Shown in pieces: positions 1-7,386 of a stretch of 13,681 nt of DNA. Source of the stretch: a candidate division FCPU426 bacterium (lineage in GTDB: Bacteria > Oederibacteriota > JAAXVQ01 > JAUVAV01); assembly GCA_030619365.1 (NCBI GenBank), contig JAUXBQ010000049.1:1-13681 (forward strand), read 5' to 3'. The notes below the pieces were generated by a model that was not told the DNA's origin, did no database searches, and saw only the letters and a list, made by a program, of their open reading frames with translations. The translations under genes were made by a program, and so were the position numbers. The number at the start of each line of letters is the position of its first letter. The first letter of the stretch is position 1.

Positions 1-162
1 GAAAGCATAATTTCACTATTCCCCTCCCCAGATTTGGTGGGAGGGGATTAAGGGGAGGGGGTTTCAGCCTTTGATTTTAAAGCTTAATCCCTCACCTTCA
101 TCCTCTCCCAAGAGGAGAGGAATATTTAGTAAATCAAAAATCGGCCTTTCCGCAACAGAAAC
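1..162. repeat. MITE-like element, copy 1 (left end outside window)
   Basis: Bases 1-157 match 10152-10308 with no gap and one substitution (A at 74, C at 10225). The right terminus reads CTTTCCGCAACAGAAAC, the exact reverse complement of the left terminus of copy 2, so the two are ends of one inverted-repeat element. By comparison with copy 2, about 12 bases of the left end lie outside the window. There is no coding capacity. Inside, CCCCTCCCC (21-29) can pair with GGGGAGGGG (52-60) or with 39-46, and four G-runs (39-41, 43-46, 52-55, 57-61) fit a G-quadruplex pattern. A second stem pairs 102-108 with 114-120. The base after the right end is TA, as at both ends of copy 2. Confidence 0.85.
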
Positions 163-197
163 TAATCCACAGAAATCATAGGGTAAGAAAAAACATC

Positions 198-237
198 TTG
201 ACATGTTGTCAGAAAAAATATATACTTTTTCTGACAA
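198..237 (+). promoter_or_regulatory. abiE promoter with overlapping palindromic operator
   Basis: A near-consensus sigma-70 promoter is visible: TTGACA (198-203), a 17-base spacer, and TATACT (221-226), giving a predicted start near 233. A perfect inverted repeat overlaps it: TTGTCAGAAAAA (206-217), 8 bases, TTTTTCTGACAA (226-237). It covers most of the spacer, the -10 box and the start point. AbiEi-type antitoxins are known to bind inverted repeats at their own promoter and repress it, so this is the expected autoregulatory site; binding here is inferred. It also rules out translation from the ATG at 203, which lies inside the promoter. Confidence 0.85.
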
Positions 238-253
238 TAAACAGGAAGGGCAT

Positions 254-853
254 ATGACTCAAAGCATTGAGAATAAAGTAATTAGCATGATTTATGACAA
301 GGGAATGGGTTGGGTTTTTACTCCAAATCATTTTCTTGATCTTGGAAACCGTACAGCGATAGATCAAGCTTTGGGACGGCTGGCAAAATCAGGAAATATC
401 CGTCGGTTAGCGCGTGGCCTCTACGATTATCCTGAGAAACACCCCACACTGGGTGATCTTCCGGCAAATTATGAGCGTATAGCCCAAGCGCTGGCCGGAA
501 GGGATAGCTTGAAGATTCAGCCTTCAGGGGCGTATGCCGCCAATTTGCTGGGCTTAACTGAGCAAGTTCCGGCCAGGATTGTTTTTTTGACCGACGGCCC
601 TAATCGCATAGTGCAAATAAATAAACAGCAGATCGTGTTAAAAAGAACAACGCCCAAGAATATGGCGACTACCGGACGTGTAAGCGGCTTGGTTATTCAA
701 GCCCTGCGTCATTTAGGGCAGGATCATGTGGATAATAACATTATCGGGATGCTCAAAAAAAGATTATCCGGCGATGATAAACGTCAGTTAATAAATGATC
801 TGCGTTACGCGCCGGTATGGATAGGGATTATATTCAGGCAATTACAAAAGTGA
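254..853 (+). CDS. DUF6088 / AbiEi-like antitoxin
   Basis: A 199-residue protein that I recognise as the DUF6088 family, the AbiEi-like partner of AbiEii toxins. Residues about 20-60 form a winged-helix region with the family pattern FL-DLGNR-x-AIDQAL-x-RL, then GNIRRLARGLYDYP. The central part carries PSGAYAANLLGLTEQVP and FLTDG, also typical. I start it at ATG 254 because AGGAAGGG (243-250) precedes it and the earlier in-frame ATG at 203 is inside the promoter. Its stop is 7 bases before the toxin gene, a normal antitoxin-first layout. The expected role is to neutralise the toxin and repress the operon through the palindrome at 206-237. The A+T-rich composition differs from the operon to the right, which suggests horizontal acquisition. 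I am sure of the family and infer the role. Confidence 0.88.
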   Translation: MTQSIENKVISMIYDKGMGWVFTPNHFLDLGNRTAIDQALGRLAKSGNIRRLARGLYDYPEKHPTLGDLPANYERIAQALAGRDSLKIQPSGAYAANLLGLTEQVPARIVFLTDGPNRIVQINKQQIVLKRTTPKNMATTGRVSGLVIQALRHLGQDHVDNNIIGMLKKRLSGDDKRQLINDLRYAPVWIGIIFRQLQK

Positions 854-860
854 GGGGCTT

Positions 861-1880
861 ATGGATAAATTTGCACTATTAAGCGATAAAGACAAACGTG
901 CATATTTCGAAGTTGCCGCGGCTGATCTAAATGTGATGCCGCAGCTTATTGAAAAGGATTTCTGGGTGTGCTGGATACTCAAAATCCTTTTTTCCTTACC
1001 GGCATCAGGAAGACACCTGACATTTAAAGGAGGGACGTCCCTGTCAAAATGTTATGACGTTATCAGACGGTTTTCGGAAGATGTCGATGTTTCGATAGAA
1101 AGGACTTTTTTATCAAGCAAAGAAGCTATCGAACCCAAAAAGGAAGAAAGCCATAAAGAAAACCAGAGAAGGCTTGAGAGATTGCAACTCGCTTGTAAAA
1201 AAAAGATCAGTGTAACTATCATCCCTGAATTGAAAAAGAACATCAGCTCTGTTCTTACTGATAAAAAAGAATGGAATGTAGATCTGGATCCCAACGACGC
1301 TTTAGGGCAGACAGTTTTATTTACATTTCCACATGCTTTGACAAGTAGCGTGGAAAGTTATGTGAAGTCCGCTGTTAAAATTGAGTTTGGCTCCAGAGCA
1401 GACCACTGGCCGGTTGAGACTATGCTGGTTAAGCCATACGTTGCTAATGTTTCAGGTGATGTGACTATTGAAGGAGCTTCGGTACGCGTGTTGGCCGCAG
1501 AGCGAACCTTTTGGGAAAAGGCGACAATACTTCACATGATATATCATTATCCACAAGGCAAGAATGTTCCATCACGGATGTCCCGGCACTATTATGATTT
1601 ATTCTCCATGGTGGATACTCCTATTTATGAGAAATCTTTAAAGAAAATAGCGTTACTAAAAGATGTGTCGGAACACAAATCATTATATTTTAAGGCTAAC
1701 TGGGCGCATTATGAAGAAGCCAAGCCTGGCAGTTTGAGGTTAATGCCTCGTGATGAACAGGTTGGTCGGTTAAAGGCGGATTACCGGCAAATGCAAGAAA
1801 TGTTTTTTGAGGATCCGCCCTCATTTGAAAGTATTTTGGGGGAATTGAAGATCGCGGAAGATAAAATTAACAGGATTTAA
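861..1880 (+). CDS. abiEii: AbiEii/AbiGii-family nucleotidyltransferase toxin
   Basis: A 339-residue DNA polymerase beta-type nucleotidyltransferase. The AbiEii motifs are present in order: KGGTSLSK (residues 56-63), RFSEDVDVSI (70-79) with the two metal-binding acidic positions, KIEFG (173-177), AAERTFWEKA (212-221) and RHYYDLF (242-248). No motif looks damaged and the length fits the family, so the toxin is probably active. AbiEii proteins were described as GTP-binding toxins of type IV toxin-antitoxin and phage abortive infection, and MenT relatives add nucleotides to tRNA acceptor stems; the target of this one is unknown. ATG 861 follows GAGGGG closely. It shares the abiE promoter with the upstream antitoxin. 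A fragment of an unrelated gene starts 2 bases after its stop. Confidence 0.93.
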   Translation: MDKFALLSDKDKRAYFEVAAADLNVMPQLIEKDFWVCWILKILFSLPASGRHLTFKGGTSLSKCYDVIRRFSEDVDVSIERTFLSSKEAIEPKKEESHKENQRRLERLQLACKKKISVTIIPELKKNISSVLTDKKEWNVDLDPNDALGQTVLFTFPHALTSSVESYVKSAVKIEFGSRADHWPVETMLVKPYVANVSGDVTIEGASVRVLAAERTFWEKATILHMIYHYPQGKNVPSRMSRHYYDLFSMVDTPIYEKSLKKIALLKDVSEHKSLYFKANWAHYEEAKPGSLRLMPRDEQVGRLKADYRQMQEMFFEDPPSFESILGELKIAEDKINRI

Positions 1881-1882
1881 AA

Positions 1883-2029
1883 ACGAACTACTGGTGGACA
1901 TCGGATTATCACTTTTCGCATTTCAATATCATTCGATATTGCGGGCGACCGTTTAAGACGGCTGAAGAGATGAACAAAGTGATCATCCGTAAACATAACA
2001 AGAGCGTGAAGCCCGAGGCCGTTTTTTAG
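1883..2029 (+). pseudogene. N-terminal fragment of a metallophosphoesterase
   Basis: The frame through 1883-2026 reads TNYWWTSDYHFSHFNIIRYC, then GRPFKTAEEMNKVIIRKHN and KSVKPEAVF, before TAG at 2027-2029. This matches the N-terminus of YfcE/COG4186-like calcineurin-type phosphoesterases, including the first metal-binding D-x-H. In that family, V-K-P-x-D is followed by a V-x-H-x-GD metal motif, and here the frame stops exactly before it. There is no start codon, since the frame is closed by TAA at 1868-1870 inside the toxin gene. About 48 codons remain of what should be a protein of roughly 170 residues. It is squeezed between the toxin and the end of the leftward operon, so it looks like debris from a past rearrangement. 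The family call rests on one short motif-rich stretch. Confidence 0.7.
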
Positions 2030-2036
2030 AAGCCAA

Positions 2037-3149
2037 CTATCTATTCAGAGCCGGGTAATTTAATACCTTTTTCACGCTTCTGAGCAGTTTATCGTTCTCC
2101 GAGGGTTTGCCCAGCGTAATTCGAGCATATTGTCCTGGAAAAGGCCGGATAATCACCCCGAGTTGGAGCAAAGACTGATGAAACACCTGGCTGTTCCGCA
2201 CTTGTTCCGGAAGTTCGACAAACAAAAAATTGGTCTGCGAGGGGACCACTTTAATACCTAGATTTAGCAATTCCCTCCCCACCCGGCGCCGCTCTGATTT
2301 TGCCAGGGCAACGCATTTTTTCATGTACGCCCCATCCTGCAAGGCGGCTTGCGCGGCCACCTGGGCCAGGCTGTTCACATTGAAGGGATCGCGCACCCGG
2401 TCCACGGCCGCTTTCACTTCCGGGGAAACCACGCCGTAGCCGAGGCGCAGACCCGCGAGCGCGTAGGCCTTGGAAAAAGTCCTGAGCACGGCCACGTTCG
2501 GATATTGCCTCACCCAGGACAGGCTATGGGCCCGCGCCCGGGGCTCCACGTACTCATGGTACGCCTCGTCCAGGACCACCAGGCACTTCCGGGGCACGCG
2601 GCGTATAAAAGACGCGAGCGCGCGGGACGGCAGCAGCGTTCCGGTCGGGTTATTGGGATTGGCGATGAAAACCATCCGGGTTTTGGGCGTGAGTGCCCGG
2701 GCCATGGCTTCTAGATCATACGTGTACTTTTGCATGGGAACGGTGATGAACTTGGCGTTCATCAGGTTCGCCACCAGGCCGTAGACCACAAAAGTCATTT
2801 GGGAGGTCAGGACTTCCTCGCGCGGCCGCAAATACGCCAGCCCCAGCAGCACGAGCAGCTCATTGGACCCGTTGCCGATAATGAGCTCCTCAGGACGGAC
2901 GCGCAGGTGCCGCGACAGGGCCTGGCGTAAATAAAAACATGACCCGTCAGGATACCTGTTCAGCGCCCCGGTTGCCCGGCTGAGCGCCCGCCGCACGCGC
3001 GGCGAGGGGCCCAGGGGATTTTCATTGCTGGCCAGCTTGCTGGCCCGGGCCACGCCCAGTTCCCGCTCCACTTCCTCGATTGGCTTGCCCGGTTCGTACG
3101 GCCGGATTTTCTCCACGCCGGACCGGAGAGGCGGAAGCGAAACGGACAT
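2037..3149 (-). CDS. hisC: HisC-type aminotransferase (histidinol-phosphate / aromatic)
   Basis: A 370-residue fold-type I PLP aminotransferase of the HisC family. Visible signatures are SNENPLGPSP (residues 41-50), RYPDGS (65-70), NPNNPTG (164-170), LDEAYHEY (193-200) and RTFSKAYALAGLRLGYG with the Schiff-base lysine at 227. The length fits HisC. I start it at 3149 because its ATG overlaps the pheA stop as TAATG and GGGGAGAGGG sits just upstream; an upstream in-frame start would overlap pheA by over 100 bases. HisC-type enzymes transaminate imidazole-acetol phosphate and often aromatic keto acids as well. As the gene directly follows pheA, phenylpyruvate is a likely substrate here, and no other histidine gene is in view. 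It is the last gene of the operon, and I see no clear terminator after it. Confidence 0.92.
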   Translation of the reverse strand: MSVSLPPLRSGVEKIRPYEPGKPIEEVERELGVARASKLASNENPLGPSPRVRRALSRATGALNRYPDGSCFYLRQALSRHLRVRPEELIIGNGSNELLVLLGLAYLRPREEVLTSQMTFVVYGLVANLMNAKFITVPMQKYTYDLEAMARALTPKTRMVFIANPNNPTGTLLPSRALASFIRRVPRKCLVVLDEAYHEYVEPRARAHSLSWVRQYPNVAVLRTFSKAYALAGLRLGYGVVSPEVKAAVDRVRDPFNVNSLAQVAAQAALQDGAYMKKCVALAKSERRRVGRELLNLGIKVVPSQTNFLFVELPEQVRNSQVFHQSLLQLGVIIRPFPGQYARITLGKPSENDKLLRSVKKVLNYPALNR

Positions 3150-4219
3150 TATCCCTCTCCCCGGGGATAGGAACCGAGCACTTTCAGGTCCAGGGTCAGG
3201 GTCTGCAACTGCTTCAGCAACCGCTGCACGCGCTTCTCGGTGACGTGCCCCAGGCAATCGATGAAGAAAATATAATTCCAGAGCCCTTTGCGCGAAGGCC
3301 GGGACTCGATGCTGGTCAAGTTGACCCGGTTCTCGGCGAAGGGCTTGAGAATTTTATGCAACACGCCCACGCTGTCCTTAACGGCCAGCATGAGCGAGGT
3401 TTTATCACGTCCAGTGGCACCGGGATACTGCCGGCCCAGTACCAGGAAGCGCGTGATGTTTTCCGGGTTATCCTCAATATCCTTAACCAGAATCGAAAGC
3501 TCGTACAGTCGGGCCGCCAGGCGCGAGGCCACGGCCGCGCTCTGCCGGTTCTTCGCGGCCATTTGGGCGGCCTTGGCATTGGAAGAGACCTCCACGATCT
3601 CGATGTCCGGCAAATTGCCGTCCAACCAGGAACGGCACTGTCCCAGGGTTTGGGGATGGATATACACTTTCCGCACCCGCGACAGGCGGGATTCCCGCGA
3701 GAGCAGGTTGTGCGCCACCCGCAGGGAAACTTCTGCCGAAATATTCACCCCGCTGTCCACGAACATGTCCAGGGTGTGATTGACCACGCCTTCCGTGGAA
3801 TTTTCAATGGGCACCACGCCGTAATCCGCGCGCCCGCGCTCCACTTCCCGGAACACGTCCGCGATCCCCCGCACGGGTTGATAATTGACCGAGGAGCCGA
3901 ACTGCTGCTTGGCCGCCTCGTGGGTGAAGGTGCCTTCCGGCCCGAGGAATGCGATTTTCTGCACCGCTTGCAGCGCAATGGAGGCGGATATGATTTCCCG
4001 GTAAATCGCCTGCAGGGCCGCCTGGGGCAGCGGGCCTGCTTGGCCCAGGGATTTCAGACGCGCGAACAATTTGCTTTCCCGGTCCGGCGCGAATACGGGC
4101 AGATTGCTCCGGCGCTTGTGGTGAGAGACTTCCACCGCCAGCTTGGCGCGTTGATTCAGCAAATTCACGATCTGGCTGTCCAACCGGTCAATGGCCTGAC
4201 GGACTTTTTCAAGCTTCAT
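3149..4219 (-). CDS. pheA: P-protein: chorismate mutase / prephenate dehydratase
   Basis: A 356-residue bifunctional enzyme making phenylpyruvate from chorismate in the cytoplasm. Residues 1 to about 85 are an AroQ-type chorismate mutase helix bundle (LDSQIVNLLNQRAKLA, then RES around 47-49). Residues about 88-265 are prephenate dehydratase, with FLGPEGTFTHEAA (91-103), PIENSTEGVV (137-146) and catalytic TRF (256-258). Residues about 275-350 form the ACT domain with VGVLHKIL and IESRPSR (304-310), the site of phenylalanine feedback in relatives. The start at 4219 is chosen because ATGA overlaps the upstream stop and GGAG precedes it. All key residues appear intact. It is translationally coupled to both neighbours. 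Confidence 0.96.
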   Translation of the reverse strand: MKLEKVRQAIDRLDSQIVNLLNQRAKLAVEVSHHKRRSNLPVFAPDRESKLFARLKSLGQAGPLPQAALQAIYREIISASIALQAVQKIAFLGPEGTFTHEAAKQQFGSSVNYQPVRGIADVFREVERGRADYGVVPIENSTEGVVNHTLDMFVDSGVNISAEVSLRVAHNLLSRESRLSRVRKVYIHPQTLGQCRSWLDGNLPDIEIVEVSSNAKAAQMAAKNRQSAAVASRLAARLYELSILVKDIEDNPENITRFLVLGRQYPGATGRDKTSLMLAVKDSVGVLHKILKPFAENRVNLTSIESRPSRKGLWNYIFFIDCLGHVTEKRVQRLLKQLQTLTLDLKVLGSYPRGEG

Positions 4220-5310
4220 GGTCTCCAGCTCCCCTCTTGGTTCATCAATTCCCAGACGCGGACAACTCGTTTCTCCAGACGTCCCTGGTCCGCGGGTTTC
4301 AGCAAGGGTTTGATTTCCTCGGCCAGGATCAGCTCCCGCGTATGATTGCGGCGTTCGGCCAGCCGCCACAAGCTTTGCAATCCCTTAAACCAGCCGCCGG
4401 CCGGTCGGGAAGCCCAGGCCCGGCGATACGCCCGCCAGGGATGACGCAGGCTGGCCGCCAAAGGACGTTCCTGCATGAGCAGCCATTCCGTAATCATCAC
4501 GACGCAGGTCAGGATGCCGGCCAAATAAGTCAGCAACCTGCCCTGCAGGTCAATCCAAAAGAGTATTCGCCCGAAACCCGACACGTGTCCGGAAATGAAG
4601 ACCAGGCGTTCACTCACGATCCAGGCCGTGAGCAGCAGGGCGCTGACCGGAAGAAAGATCCGGGCCCGGGGCGTGTCGAAATCCGGCCCCACCAGATAAC
4701 GCGCGAACCCGATCATGAGTCCCATGACCAGGCCCCAGGTGGCCGGGCTCGAACATGAAAACGGAAGCCGCCCGTGTCCGAACATGCCAGGCATTTGCGG
4801 CAGGACAGCCCAACTCACGCCCTCATGGCCGGCCGCCTCGGGCACCAGCACGCCCAGACCGCATTCCAATCCTGCGCCCAGAAACAGTCCCATCAGCGCG
4901 AAATCGAGAATACTGCCGGTGTGCCGCAGCCGGCTGCCCCGCCAGAGCGCCAAGACCGCGATAGCCGCGCCCAAAAGCAAGGCTTCCAGGCCCGCGCCCA
5001 AAGCCGCGGTCCAGGCGGTCTCGCCTTGGGCCACGATCACCAGGGGCGTCTCCAGGGTAAAAGCGGCCGGCAGAATGACCAAGAGACCCACCCCCCAGGC
5101 CAGTATCAGCGTCGCGGGGCTGACGGTCCGGTTTTCCGTGCTGGCCAGCGTCCAAAAACCCGCCATAAACAACGGCCCTATCAGCAAGCGCCCGCCGGGC
5201 ACGAACAGAATAAAGATCACGGCCGGCAGGCCATTCCAAAACAATCGCTGTCCAGGCGTCAGGCCCAGATACCACTCCCGGATTTTCCGCCACAATTCCT
5301 GGACATTCAT
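4216..5310 (-). CDS. Polytopic membrane protein, weakly PrsW-like
   Basis: A 364-residue integral membrane protein with about eight hydrophobic segments between residues 28 and 275, followed by a basic cytoplasmic-looking tail of about 85 residues. I do not firmly recognise the family. The pattern GLEALLLGAA (107-116), then WRGSRL, then ILDFALMGLFLGAGLE (134-149), then HGRLPFSCSSPATWG (179-193) resembles the spacing of the PrsW intramembrane protease motifs (EExxK, a D-x3-G-x3-G-x-G stretch, and a late H/S-containing helix). The second glutamate and the lysine of EExxK are missing, so catalysis is doubtful. Its ATG overlaps the stop of the 55-residue membrane protein before it, and its stop overlaps pheA. 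The co-translated small membrane protein may be its partner; that is inference. Confidence 0.8.
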   Translation of the reverse strand: MNVQELWRKIREWYLGLTPGQRLFWNGLPAVIFILFVPGGRLLIGPLFMAGFWTLASTENRTVSPATLILAWGVGLLVILPAAFTLETPLVIVAQGETAWTAALGAGLEALLLGAAIAVLALWRGSRLRHTGSILDFALMGLFLGAGLECGLGVLVPEAAGHEGVSWAVLPQMPGMFGHGRLPFSCSSPATWGLVMGLMIGFARYLVGPDFDTPRARIFLPVSALLLTAWIVSERLVFISGHVSGFGRILFWIDLQGRLLTYLAGILTCVVMITEWLLMQERPLAASLRHPWRAYRRAWASRPAGGWFKGLQSLWRLAERRNHTRELILAEEIKPLLKPADQGRLEKRVVRVWELMNQEGSWRP

Positions 5311-5474
5311 TTCCGGGGCTCACTGGGCCGGGATGCGCGCTCGCCTTTCAGCCGGATATCCTCCAGCGCGCGACGAAGCAGCGGGTATCCCCAGGCCAGG
5401 GCCAGCAGCGCCAGGAGTATAAACCAGATAATGCCCTCTCCCCTGACCAGGGCGTGCCAAGCGCTAAGCTCCAT
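5307..5474 (-). CDS. Small single-pass membrane protein, 55 residues
   Basis: A short gene of unknown function. The protein begins MELSAWHALVRGEG, then has one strongly hydrophobic helix at about residues 15-32 (IIWFILLALLALAWGYPLL), then a charged, mostly basic tail (RRALEDIRLKGERASRPSE). Positive charges after the helix suggest N-out, C-in. I choose ATG 5474 over longer frames because AGAGGAAAAGG lies directly upstream; a longer frame would run deep into the rluB gene. It overlaps the end of rluB by 11 bases, and its stop overlaps the start of the large membrane protein as ATGA. This coupling on both sides is the best evidence that it is real. No motif points to a function. Confidence 0.72.
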   Translation of the reverse strand: MELSAWHALVRGEGIIWFILLALLALAWGYPLLRRALEDIRLKGERASRPSEPRK

Positions 5475-6327
5475 GCCTTTTCCTCTTGATTGATTTGGTC
5501 CGGCGGCCGGTTTTTCTAAACGATCCCTCCCGCGGCCGGCCGGGCCTGGGCGCGACCGGAGCATGACCGGGCGCGGGGGTAAACGCCTTCAACTTTTTAA
5601 TTTCCTCCGCCCGCAGGTAACGCCACCGGCCGAGAGGCAACCCGGCCGCCGATAAAAAACCGAATTTCACCCGCTGCAGGGCAGTGACCGGATGTCCCAT
5701 GGCCAGGCACATTTTTTTCACCTGATGCTGGCGCCCTTCCCGCAGGGTCATTTCCAGCACGGCCGCGTCTTTCATGCGCTTGAGTAAATGAACCCTGGCC
5801 GGCAGGGTTTTTTCGTAGCGCCCGGCCCAGGTTGGGATGCGCACTCCGCCGGCCAGCTTATACAGAACCTGAACCCCGGGAACGCCCCGGACCCGGGCGT
5901 GATAGGTTTTCGGAAATCCGTAGCGCGGATGCGTAAGACGCTGGGCCAGTTCGCCGTCATTCGTGAGCAGCAGAACGCCGGAAGTGTTAAAATCCAGGCG
6001 CCCGACCGGATACACTCGCGCCTTGACTCCCCTCAGCAGCTCCAGGACCGTGGTGCGTTTTTCCGGATCCTCCACCGTGGAAACCACGCCTTCGGGTTTA
6101 TGGAGCAATACATAGACCAGGGGCTGGGGCAGGATTCGCCGGCCGTTGACTTTGACCGCGTCCCGGTCCGGGTCAATGCGCCAGGCGGGCGTGGAGATAA
6201 CCGTGCCGTTCACCGTGACCCGTTTCTCAAACACCAGGGTGTCCGCGTCCCGGCGCGAACAAACACCCGCTTCCGCCAGAAAGCGGTTGAGGCGCACGCC
6301 AGTCTCTGGCTGCTCGGCGGGGTTCAT
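5464..6327 (-). CDS. rluB: 23S rRNA pseudouridine synthase, RluB/RsuA family
   Basis: A 287-residue pseudouridine synthase acting on ribosomal RNA. Residues about 10-60 are an S4 RNA-binding domain (VRLNRFLAEAGVCSRRDAD). The catalytic block is VGRLDFNTSGVLLLTNDG (108-125), with the nucleophilic aspartate at 112. REGRQHQVKKMCLAMGHPV further on is the conserved C-terminal motif of the family. After about residue 250 the protein ends in a basic, proline- and arginine-rich tail of the kind seen in RluB. In well-studied bacteria RluB modifies helix 89 of 23S rRNA; RsuA and RluE/RluF relatives share the fold, so the exact target site is less certain than the family. It starts 6 bases after scpB, and scpA-scpB-rluB is a common bacterial gene order. 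Confidence 0.92.
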   Translation of the reverse strand: MNPAEQPETGVRLNRFLAEAGVCSRRDADTLVFEKRVTVNGTVISTPAWRIDPDRDAVKVNGRRILPQPLVYVLLHKPEGVVSTVEDPEKRTTVLELLRGVKARVYPVGRLDFNTSGVLLLTNDGELAQRLTHPRYGFPKTYHARVRGVPGVQVLYKLAGGVRIPTWAGRYEKTLPARVHLLKRMKDAAVLEMTLREGRQHQVKKMCLAMGHPVTALQRVKFGFLSAAGLPLGRWRYLRAEEIKKLKAFTPAPGHAPVAPRPGRPREGSFRKTGRRTKSIKRKRHGA

Positions 6328-6333
6328 CTATTT

Positions 6334-7386
6334 TCAATCCAACTGCGGTTCATCATTTTCACTATCCTTGGTTTGGGTCTCAGAGGATTCGTCCGCCTTT
6401 TCCCCGGCGTCCGGGGAAGCAGCGTCCGCCTCGGAAATCCGGGAGGTTTCGAGCCACTCCGAGGATTCCGGAGGCTCCGCCCGGCCGTTTCCTTCGTCCG
6501 CGTCCCCCGGAGAGGCCGGAACTTCCGGTGCCAGGTCACCCGGCAAGTCAAACGTCTTGCCCTCTTCGTCCCCCACCAGGGTAGTTTCCCCATCCTCCGG
6601 CTCATCACCGTTTTCCTCGTTCTCATCCGTTTCCAGGTCCTGGAGGTCCTCATCACCCTCGACGGGTTCCAACTCGATTTCCGTGTCCGGCTTGCCGTTC
6701 CCGTCCTCGGATACGTCCTCCTCACCCGGCTCGTCGGGTTTCTTCTTTTGGGCCTGGGCGGGACCGGCCGACGGCGTGGCAGGTTCCTCACCACTCTTGA
6801 CCTTGGCCACCAACTCCCCCTCCGGGCTGATCTCCCAGTTTTCGCCGGCCTCATCCTGCACCAGAATGTCTTCCAGGTCCTTCAAAGTGGGCATGTCGTT
6901 CAGGTCCTTCAATCCGAAATAGTGCAGGAAATCCTTGGTCGTGCCGTAAAGCATGGGGCGCCCGACTACTTCCTTGCGCCCGACCAGGCGGATGAATTTT
7001 CTTTCCAGCAACAGGCTGACCACACTGTCAGCGGCAACGCCGCGGACATCCTCGATCTCCGCCCTGGTGATCGGCTGACGGTAGGCGATAATGGCCAGCG
7101 TTTCCAGGGCGGCCCGGGAAAGCTTGCTGGCCGTGCGGGTCTTGTACATTTTACGGATCCAGGGGGCGTACTGAACACGCGTGGCCAGCTGGTATCCTTC
7201 CGCGATATCCATCAACTGGAACGCGCGCTTTTGCTGATCGTACTCCGCCTTCAGCTCGTCCAGGGCGGCCAGGAGCGTCCGCCGGTCCACGGATTCCAAC
7301 AGCCCCTGCAGCGTACTCAGGGACAGGGGTTTATCCGAAACGAACAACAGGCACTCCAGAATTGACTTAAGTTCATCCCGTTCCAT
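6334..7386 (-). CDS. scpB: ScpB, condensin complex subunit, with long acidic tail
   Basis: A 350-residue ScpB. Residues 1 to about 178 are the usual tandem winged-helix core, with LECLLFVSDKPLS, SKLSRAALETLAIIAYRQP (88-106) and VVGRPMLYGTTKDFL (140-154). ScpB binds ScpA and regulates the SMC-ScpAB complex in chromosome segregation. Typical ScpB proteins are about 180-220 residues. Here about 170 extra residues follow, very rich in Glu, Asp, Pro, Ser and Gly and nearly free of hydrophobic residues, so the tail should be disordered and strongly negative. The reading frame stays open to a normal stop next to rluB, and I see no frameshift. Its ATG overlaps the scpA stop as TAATG. Confidence 0.94.
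   Translation of the reverse strand: MERDELKSILECLLFVSDKPLSLSTLQGLLESVDRRTLLAALDELKAEYDQQKRAFQLMDIAEGYQLATRVQYAPWIRKMYKTRTASKLSRAALETLAIIAYRQPITRAEIEDVRGVAADSVVSLLLERKFIRLVGRKEVVGRPMLYGTTKDFLHYFGLKDLNDMPTLKDLEDILVQDEAGENWEISPEGELVAKVKSGEEPATPSAGPAQAQKKKPDEPGEEDVSEDGNGKPDTEIELEPVEGDEDLQDLETDENEENGDEPEDGETTLVGDEEGKTFDLPGDLAPEVPASPGDADEGNGRAEPPESSEWLETSRISEADAASPDAGEKADESSETQTKDSENDEPQLD

Noticed and set aside
203..253. ATG at 203 as the start of the antitoxin
   Set aside because: It lies within the promoter and operator, before the predicted transcription start; ATG 254 has a proper ribosome-binding site.
1925..1940. AATATC-attc-GATATT hairpin as a terminator
   Set aside because: It falls within the conserved FNIIRY codons of the phosphoesterase fragment, is A+T-rich and has no following U-tract.
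2010..2027. GCCCGAGGC followed by six T as a + strand terminator after abiE
   Set aside because: The stem is only three base pairs; the T-run alone is not enough to call it.
3080..4345. Long open frame on the + strand opposite pheA and the adjoining genes
   Set aside because: It is antisense to genes with clear motifs, has His/Gln/Gly-rich composition typical of reverse-strand frames in G+C-rich DNA, and shows no domain.
4220..4369. Upstream in-frame start for pheA
   Set aside because: The extra 50 residues are not part of chorismate mutase and would overlap the membrane protein gene; ATG 4219 has an ATGA junction and GGAG upstream.
5788..7365. A 525-codon open frame on the + strand opposite rluB and scpB
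   Set aside because: It mirrors the codon bias of two well-supported genes, has no recognisable domain and no ribosome-binding site of note.
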